Origin: Pseudomonadota bacterium
GTDB taxonomy: Bacteria; Pseudomonadota; Alphaproteobacteria; Acetobacterales; Acetobacteraceae
DNA length: 10,560 nt
Reading direction: 5' to 3'
Assembly (NCBI GenBank): GCA_021826485.1
Contig: JAKAZX010000109.1
Coordinates: 1-10,560 of the forward strand
Shown here: piece by piece, positions 6,325-10,560 of the stretch
Position numbering within the stretch: the first letter of the stretch is position 1
Layout of the letters: the number at the start of each line of letters is the position of its first letter
Made by a program: the position numbers and the translations under genes
The notes under the pieces: model-generated
The model's input: the letters and a program-made list of their open reading frames with translations, nothing else
Told to the model about the DNA's origin: nothing
Database searches by the model: none

Positions 6325-6960
6325 ATGATTGCGCCACTCACTACCCTGCGCTTGGGGCCGCCGGCCGAAACGGCGGATGGCGTGGTGGTGCTGATCCACG
6401 GCCGCGGCCAGTCCGCTGGGTTCATGCAGGATGCGGCGCTGCGGCTCGGTTTGCCGCGCCTGCACTACGTGCTGCCGGAAGCGCCCGGCAACACCTGGTA
6501 TCCGCAAAGCTTCCTGCGGCCGCTCGCGGAGAATGAACCGGCGCTTTCGGATTCCATTGCCGCGCTGGACGCGCTGCTTGCCGGCGTGGTCGCCGAGGGC
6601 GTCGCCGCGCGCCGCATCCTGCTCGGCGGCTTCTCGCAGGGCGCCTGCATGACTGCCGAATTGCTGGTCCGCCGGCCGCGCCGCCTGGCCGGTGCGATTG
6701 TCTGGACGGGCGGCCTGATCGGGCCACCCGGAACGTCCTGGCCGATGGCGCCGATGCTGGCCGGCATGGCGGTGCTGGTCACCGGCAGCGATGTCGATCC
6801 CTTCGTGCCCGAGGCGCGCTGCCACGAAACCGCCCGGCACTTCGCTGCCTGCGGCTGCGCAGGCGAGACGCTGGTACTGCCGGGCCGCGCGCACGAGATC
6901 GCTGACGCCGAGATCGACGCCGCGCGCACATTGCTGGCCCGTCTGATCCCGCCGCGCTAG
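6325..6960 (+). CDS. Alpha/beta hydrolase, phospholipase/carboxylesterase family (MhqD-like)
   Basis: Cytoplasmic serine esterase, 211 residues, typical of the small carboxylesterase (Abhydrolase_2) family. VVLIHGRGQSAGFM at 21-34 forms the oxyanion region. The nucleophile is S104 in GGFSQGA, the acid is probably D158 in GSDVDPFVP, and the base is H190 in GRAHEI. There is no signal peptide. The frame is open far upstream through the dioxygenase gene, but residues before ATG 6325 are its shadow; MIAPLTTLRLGPP is the natural N-terminus. No good Shine-Dalgarno precedes this ATG. In Bacillus, a hydrolase of this family (MhqD) is likewise encoded next to a PcpA-like dioxygenase (MhqO), so the pairing recurs; the reaction it performs is not known to me. 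Its stop is only 8 bases from the convergent hapF stop. Confidence 0.92.
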   Translation: MIAPLTTLRLGPPAETADGVVVLIHGRGQSAGFMQDAALRLGLPRLHYVLPEAPGNTWYPQSFLRPLAENEPALSDSIAALDALLAGVVAEGVAARRILLGGFSQGACMTAELLVRRPRRLAGAIVWTGGLIGPPGTSWPMAPMLAGMAVLVTGSDVDPFVPEARCHETARHFAACGCAGETLVLPGRAHEIADAEIDAARTLLARLIPPR

Positions 6961-6968
6961 CCGCCGCG

Positions 6969-8432
6969 TCATCGCGGGTACCAGGGCGGCAGCTTCGCGT
7001 CCACGTTGACCCACACCGATTTGGCGTCGGTGTAGTCGTGCATCGCCTCGAACCCCATCTCGCGGCCGTAGCCGCTCTGCCCGACGCCGCCGAACGGTGA
7101 GCCGGGATTGACGCGCTTGTAGCTGTTGACCCACACCATGCCGGAGCGGATCGCCGCCGCCACGCGATGGCCGCGCGACAGGTCGCGCGTCCACAGCCCG
7201 CCGCCCAGCCCGTATTCCGTGCCGTTGGCGATGGCGACCGCCTCCGCCTCGTCGCGTAACGTCGTCACCGTCACGAAGGGGCCGAATACTTCCTCCCGGC
7301 ACACGCGATCCGCGGGGCGCGCCCGCACGACGGTGGGCAGCACGTAGCAGCCGCGCGCCAGCGCCGGGGCATCGGGGATGCTGCCGCCGAGCAGGATTTC
7401 GCCGCCCTGTTCCTGCGCGACGCTGCAATACGCCAGCACGCGCTCCTGATGGTGCTTTGAGGTCAGCGGTCCCATCTCGGTCGCCGGGTCGGTCGGGTCG
7501 CCGACGCGGATCGAGCGTGCGAGGGCAAGGAACTGCTCGATAAACCTCTCGGCGATGCCCTGCTGCAGCAGCAGCCGCGATCCGGCGATGCAGGCCTGCC
7601 CCTGGTTGTGGAAGATCGCGAAGGCGGCGCCGTTTACCGCGGCGTCGAGATCGGCATCATCGAACACGATGTTCGCGCCCTTGCCGCCGAGTTCCAGTTG
7701 CACGCGCTTGAGGTTGCCGGCGGAGGCCTGCACGATCCGCCGCCCCGTCGCGGTGGAGCCGGTGAAGGCGATCTTGTCCACATCGGGATGCTCCGCGAGG
7801 CGCTGGCCGGCGACCGCGCCATAACCGGGCACGACGTTGACGACGCCGGGCGGGAAGCCGACCTCCGCCATCAGTGCTGCGATGCGCAGCGTGGAGAGCG
7901 GCGTGATCTCGGCGGGCTTCAGCACCACCGTGTTGCCGGCCGCCAGCGCCGGCCCCATCTTCCAGCTCGTGAACATCAGCGGGAAGTTCCACGGCACGAT
8001 CTGCCCGACCACGCCCAGCGGCTCGCGCAGGACGTAGTTCAGGAACCCCGGCTCGACCGGCACCACGCTGCCCTGCAGCTTGTCCGCCATGCCGCCGAAA
8101 TAGCGGAAGGTCGCCGCGGTGCGGGGAACGTCCAGCGTGCGGGAATCGCGCAGCGGATGGCCGGTGTCCTGCGTCTCCAATCGCGCCAGCGACTCGCCTT
8201 CCGCCTCGATGCGGTCTGCGAGCTTCAGCAGCAGCCGCCCGCGCTCCGCCGCCGCCATGCGGCGCCAGCCGGGGAAGGCCCGCCGTGCCGCCGCAACCGC
8301 GCGGTCCACATCGGCTTCGCGCGCCTCGGCCACCTCCGCGATCGTGCTGCCGTCATGCGGATTGAACACGGGGAACGTCGTGCCCGCACGCGAGTCCACG
8401 AATTCTCCGCCGATGAACAACCGTGTCTGCAT
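6969..8432 (-). CDS. hapF: NAD(P)+-dependent aldehyde dehydrogenase, probable 4-hydroxymuconic semialdehyde dehydrogenase
   Basis: Oxidises the ring-cleavage product 4-hydroxymuconic semialdehyde to maleylacetate (inferred from context). It has 487 residues, normal for the ALDH superfamily. N149 in IVPWNFP, K172 in VLKPAE, cofactor-loop FTGST at 223-227, catalytic base E247 in LELGGKG, nucleophile C281 in NQGQACIAGSR, and EEVFGPF near 380 are all present, so it should be active. The C-terminal SPFGGVGQSGYGRE is typical. It is the third gene after hapC and hapD on the same strand, matching hydroquinone pathways such as HapCDF and PnpCDE. The gap to hapD is 70 bases and holds a strong hairpin; the start ATG 8432 has only a G-rich stretch as ribosome site. 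The family is certain; the exact substrate is inferred. Confidence 0.93.
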   Translation of the reverse strand: MQTRLFIGGEFVDSRAGTTFPVFNPHDGSTIAEVAEAREADVDRAVAAARRAFPGWRRMAAAERGRLLLKLADRIEAEGESLARLETQDTGHPLRDSRTLDVPRTAATFRYFGGMADKLQGSVVPVEPGFLNYVLREPLGVVGQIVPWNFPLMFTSWKMGPALAAGNTVVLKPAEITPLSTLRIAALMAEVGFPPGVVNVVPGYGAVAGQRLAEHPDVDKIAFTGSTATGRRIVQASAGNLKRVQLELGGKGANIVFDDADLDAAVNGAAFAIFHNQGQACIAGSRLLLQQGIAERFIEQFLALARSIRVGDPTDPATEMGPLTSKHHQERVLAYCSVAQEQGGEILLGGSIPDAPALARGCYVLPTVVRARPADRVCREEVFGPFVTVTTLRDEAEAVAIANGTEYGLGGGLWTRDLSRGHRVAAAIRSGMVWVNSYKRVNPGSPFGGVGQSGYGREMGFEAMHDYTDAKSVWVNVDAKLPPWYPR

Positions 8433-8452
8433 GCCGGCACACCCCCGCCATT

Positions 8453-8476
8453 CCGCGCCCCGTTCACGGGGCGCGG
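8453..8476 (-). other. Intercistronic 11-bp hairpin between hapD and hapF
   Basis: CCGCGCCCCGT (8453-8463) and ACGGGGCGCGG (8466-8476) are perfect reverse complements separated by only two bases; in RNA the closing pair would open to give a larger loop. It lies 20 bases before the hapF ATG on the minus strand. No T-tract follows in either direction. Likely a stability or expression-balancing element between the dioxygenase subunits and the dehydrogenase. Confidence 0.55.
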
Positions 8477-8502
8477 CGGCCGCGCGCGTTCGGATAAGAG
8501 CG

Positions 8503-9540
8503 TCAGAACCTGACGGGCACGTTCGGCGCCTTGCCCTCGCGGATCAGCGCCGGAATCTTCGGCGATCCGTTCTCCCACACCAGCAGCATCGACCGCTTGC
8601 TGGAAAACCCCTGGTGGCGCACGTCGGCCGGCATCACGCACACGTCGCCCGCCTTGCAGACAACCTGCGCACGCCACGCCCCGGTGTCGCGGTCCTTGGT
8701 CGTCCAGATGATCTCGTCGGACAGTTGCACGAACCATTCCGGCCGGTCGTTGCCGTGCTCGACCGGCAGGATGAATTCCTCCGAGGTCGGGCAGAACAGG
8801 CTTTCCTTGACGACCGAGCAGACCGACGGATTCCACGTCACGTCACTGCGCGAGAGATAGGCGAACAGGTTGAACGCCGAAACCTCGTGCTCGAAGCCCG
8901 GTTCGGGATAGACCTCCGGCTGGTCCTGCGGCACGTCGGCGAACATGCGGTTGACCGGATAGCCGCTTGCATCGGTGCGCAGCGGCGTGTCGCCCGGCAG
9001 GCCGACCATGCGCTTCGCGGTGACGCGCTTGCGGCTGACCGCCGGATCGTTGTCGCCGTTCTTGCTGCCCCAGGGCGCGCCCGTCTCCATCGGTGCGGCG
9101 AACGGGTCATAGCCCTCGTTCGTCCAGTCGCCGATCATCTCCTTGAAGATGCGCATCAGCTCATCAGACTTGAAGCGTTCGATATAGGCGGTGCCGGACT
9201 TGATGAACGCCTCGTTGGTGGCGCCGGCGAACATCTCGACTTCGCCGTAGTAGTTGGTCGTGCCGAACACCGTGTCGAAGTTCACGGTGCCGTAGAAGAA
9301 GCCCCACGCCACGTCGCGCATCAGCGCGCGCAGGAAGGCGTCGATCGCCATCTGGTGCCGGCCGCCGGGCCAGGTGATGTGCGCGAAGTAGCCGTCCCGG
9401 CGGAAGCCGAAATGCCCGGCGGTGAAGCTGCGATAGCCGGTGCGGTTGTCCGCCGGCGCGGCCTCGAAGGCGGACTGAAGCGGCAGGCCGCGCGGATTGG
9501 CCGGGCGCGTGGGGTCGGCGATGGCGTCGCTCATGGCCAT
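8503..9540 (-). CDS. hapD: Hydroquinone 1,2-dioxygenase large subunit
   Basis: Catalytic subunit of the two-component (alpha2beta2) hydroquinone dioxygenase, forming 4-hydroxymuconic semialdehyde. It has 345 residues. The iron site is visible: H262, N264 and E268 in VEHGNDRPEWF and H309 in DVRHQGFS. I recall the PnpCD structure as using H256, N258, E262 and H303 of the large subunit; the spacings here (2, 4, 41) are identical with a constant offset of 6. The fold is cupin-like. The start ATG 9540 has GGAGGAA (9548-9554) 7 bases upstream; ATG 9534 is two codons in. The gap to hapC is 25 bases, as expected for subunits made together. Relatives: HapD of acetophenone degraders and PnpD/PnpC2 of p-nitrophenol degraders. 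Confidence 0.95.
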   Translation of the reverse strand: MAMSDAIADPTRPANPRGLPLQSAFEAAPADNRTGYRSFTAGHFGFRRDGYFAHITWPGGRHQMAIDAFLRALMRDVAWGFFYGTVNFDTVFGTTNYYGEVEMFAGATNEAFIKSGTAYIERFKSDELMRIFKEMIGDWTNEGYDPFAAPMETGAPWGSKNGDNDPAVSRKRVTAKRMVGLPGDTPLRTDASGYPVNRMFADVPQDQPEVYPEPGFEHEVSAFNLFAYLSRSDVTWNPSVCSVVKESLFCPTSEEFILPVEHGNDRPEWFVQLSDEIIWTTKDRDTGAWRAQVVCKAGDVCVMPADVRHQGFSSKRSMLLVWENGSPKIPALIREGKAPNVPVRF

Positions 9541-9565
9541 GATCGGGTTCCTCCGGGCGTCGCGG

Positions 9566-10066
9566 TTATTTCTGGCAGATCTCGGCCCATTTATGGACCG
9601 TCTCGGGGCCGTCGATGGACTGGATCATCAGCGTCGCCGGCCGCGCCGCCTCGAAGCGATAGGCGGCGCCGACCGGCAGGATCGCCATGTGTCCGCGCCC
9701 CAGCACGACCCGCCCCATCTTGCGCCCCGCCGGCAGTTCGGGCAGGCGGTGAGCGCCCTCGCTCTCCGGATCGACCGCCGCATCCGGATCGTCGAGCTTG
9801 ACGAGATGCACTTCGACCCTGTGGTCGAGGCAGGTGACGAACTCGTCGTGCGCCGCGGCGTACCAGGGCGATCCGCCCTCGGCGCGCGCCACCTCGATCA
9901 CGTATTCGAAGTTCTTGGCGACGGCGACGCGCTCATAGGGCCTGGACTTCGCGGCGACGTCGAACATGTTGGAGAACAGGTAGTTCTTCGGATCGTCGGC
10001 GACGATGTTGACGGTTCCCCGCTCGTAGCGGTCGATCGAGCCGAAGACCGTGGTGTAGTCCGACAT
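9566..10066 (-). CDS. hapC: Hydroquinone 1,2-dioxygenase small subunit
   Basis: Partner of the large subunit in the two-component hydroquinone dioxygenase; 166 residues, about 18 kDa, as expected. Recognisable stretches are VFGSIDRYERGTVNIVADDP at 7-26, KNFEYVIEVARAEGGSPWYAAAHDEFV at 51-77, and a cupin-like end with GRVVLGRGHMAILPVGAAYRF at 118-138. It is the first gene of the hapCDF unit. GGAGGA (10072-10077) lies 5 bases before ATG 10066, a strong initiation site. The promoter and inverted repeat at 10136-10165 are about 70 bases upstream. Structural and substrate-contact role; the metal ligands sit in the large subunit. Confidence 0.94.
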   Translation of the reverse strand: MSDYTTVFGSIDRYERGTVNIVADDPKNYLFSNMFDVAAKSRPYERVAVAKNFEYVIEVARAEGGSPWYAAAHDEFVTCLDHRVEVHLVKLDDPDAAVDPESEGAHRLPELPAGRKMGRVVLGRGHMAILPVGAAYRFEAARPATLMIQSIDGPETVHKWAEICQK

Positions 10067-10135
10067 GTGCTTCCTCCGGGTCCGTCACCCGCGCGGCAGT
10101 TGTGCGCAGTGCGAACTTCCATTCTCTATGCGAAC

Positions 10136-10165
10136 ATCGTAAGGGTGTCGGCTTACGGTGGTCAA
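10136..10165 (-). promoter_or_regulatory. Putative sigma70-type promoter of hapCDF
   Basis: On the minus strand TTGACC (10165-10160, 5/6) is followed after 18 bases by TACGAT (10141-10136, 4/6). Transcription would begin near 10129, giving a leader of about 60 bases before hapC. The inverted repeat at 10138-10157 occupies the spacer and part of the -10 box. Confidence 0.5.
10138..10157. promoter_or_regulatory. Perfect inverted repeat over the hapCDF promoter (putative operator)
   Basis: CGTAAG, 8 bases, CTTACG: a perfect 6-bp inverted repeat, with further matching CA/TG bases two positions outward on each side. The half-site spacing suits a dimeric repressor. Its sequence is unrelated to the 18-bp element near the TetR gene, so a different regulator probably binds here. 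It could also serve the divergent CobT-like gene. Confidence 0.55.
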
Positions 10166-10196
10166 GATGCATTCCCGGCGGGGGGCGGGGGCGGAC

Positions 10197-10560
10197 ATGG
10201 CGGACGTGCACAGCACCGAATTGCGGCGCGATGCGGAGGGCCAGGTCCGCCACGGTGCCGAATGGCTGCTGCTGTGGGCTGATCCTGATGCCGTCCGCTC
10301 CGCCCCGGCGCGCGCCCGTGCTGTCGCCGATGCCCGCGCGGCGGCGGCGGCGGAGCGGGCGGTGGCGGGGGCGCTGCGCGCGGTGGCCGGCTGCAATGTC
10401 GGGGTCGGCTTCGGCGGCGAGGCCGAGGCCGGCCGCGACGGCGCAACGATCCGCCTGCCCGCGCTGCCGCGTCCGCCGACCGCCGATGCCGTCAGCGACG
10501 CGCGCGGCTGCGCCGATGCGCTGGCGGCCCGGCTGCGCCATCACGACCCACGCCTCGATG
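10197..10560 (+). CDS. cobT: Cobaltochelatase CobT-like protein (N-terminal part; continues past right edge)
   Basis: Translation from ATG 10197 stays open to the window end (121 codons). After an alanine/arginine-rich lead (ADARAAAAAERAVAGALRAVAG), the stretch NVGVGFGG, TIRLPALPRPPT, ARGCADALAARLRHHDPRL resembles the N-terminal region of CobT (RAIAG, VEVTFG, RLPEPPRDL, RGxADxxALRLxxHD), a subunit of the aerobic CobNST cobalt chelatase of cobalamin synthesis. The lead of about 50 residues, including HGAEWLLLWADPDAV, is longer than I expect for CobT. ATG 10167 is in frame and would add ten residues, but it overlaps the hap promoter region; neither start has a clean Shine-Dalgarno. The VWA domain that would settle the call is outside the window. 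Confidence 0.6.
   Translation, partial: MADVHSTELRRDAEGQVRHGAEWLLLWADPDAVRSAPARARAVADARAAAAAERAVAGALRAVAGCNVGVGFGGEAEAGRDGATIRLPALPRPPTADAVSDARGCADALAARLRHHDPRLD

Noticed and set aside
4487..6337. Minus-strand open frame of about 600 codons opposite the TetR and dioxygenase genes
   Set aside because: Antisense shadow of two well-supported plus-strand genes; composition is arbitrary and no family motif is visible.
10301..10380. GCG/GGC-rich low-complexity run that looks like a simple repeat
   Set aside because: It is imperfect, stays in frame with the CobT-like gene and encodes an alanine-rich helix, so it is treated as coding sequence.
1..10560. CRISPR arrays, tRNA or rRNA genes, insertion sequences, toxin-antitoxin or phage-defence genes
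   Set aside because: None seen. There are no regularly spaced repeats, no transposase-like proteins and no structural RNA signatures; nearly all sequence is accounted for by metabolic genes and short control gaps.

Overview
This is a high-GC bacterial window. It looks alphaproteobacterial: the right edge carries what appears to be an aerobic cobaltochelatase (CobT) start, and Liv-type transporters and TAT-exported binding proteins are common in that class. A Rhodospirillales/Acetobacteraceae-like host is my guess at low confidence. Genes are tightly packed and nearly the whole window is coding.

Layout. (1) 1-4490, minus strand: an operon read right to left, maleylacetate reductase, then a TAT-exported substrate-binding protein, then livG, livF and livH (livH runs off the left edge). 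(2) 4491-4606: a divergent control region. (3) 4607-6960, plus strand: a TetR-family regulator, a PcpA/LinE-type extradiol (hydroquinone 1,2-) dioxygenase, and a small serine hydrolase of the phospholipase/carboxylesterase family. (4) 6969-10066, minus strand, convergent with block 3: hapC and hapD (small and large subunits of the two-component hydroquinone 1,2-dioxygenase) and hapF (semialdehyde dehydrogenase). (5) 10067-10196: a second divergent control region with a clear inverted repeat and a sigma70-like promoter. (6) 10197-end, plus strand: the start of a CobT-like gene.

How the genes fit together. The window encodes a lower pathway for hydroquinone. Ring cleavage by HapCD, and probably also by the unrelated PcpA/LinE-type enzyme, gives 4-hydroxymuconic semialdehyde. 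HapF oxidises this to maleylacetate. Maleylacetate reductase then makes 3-oxoadipate, which feeds the TCA cycle. The Liv-type ABC importer in the reductase operon probably takes up the aromatic precursor. No enzyme that makes hydroquinone (monooxygenase, glucosidase) lies in the window, so the starting substrate is unknown.

The most interesting points are: two evolutionarily unrelated hydroquinone-cleaving dioxygenases in one locus; a near-identical 18-bp element (17/18) in front of the TetR gene and of the PcpA/LinE-type gene, the second copy lying in a perfect 8-bp inverted repeat; and a different perfect inverted repeat over the hapCDF promoter, suggesting the two ring-cleavage units are controlled separately.
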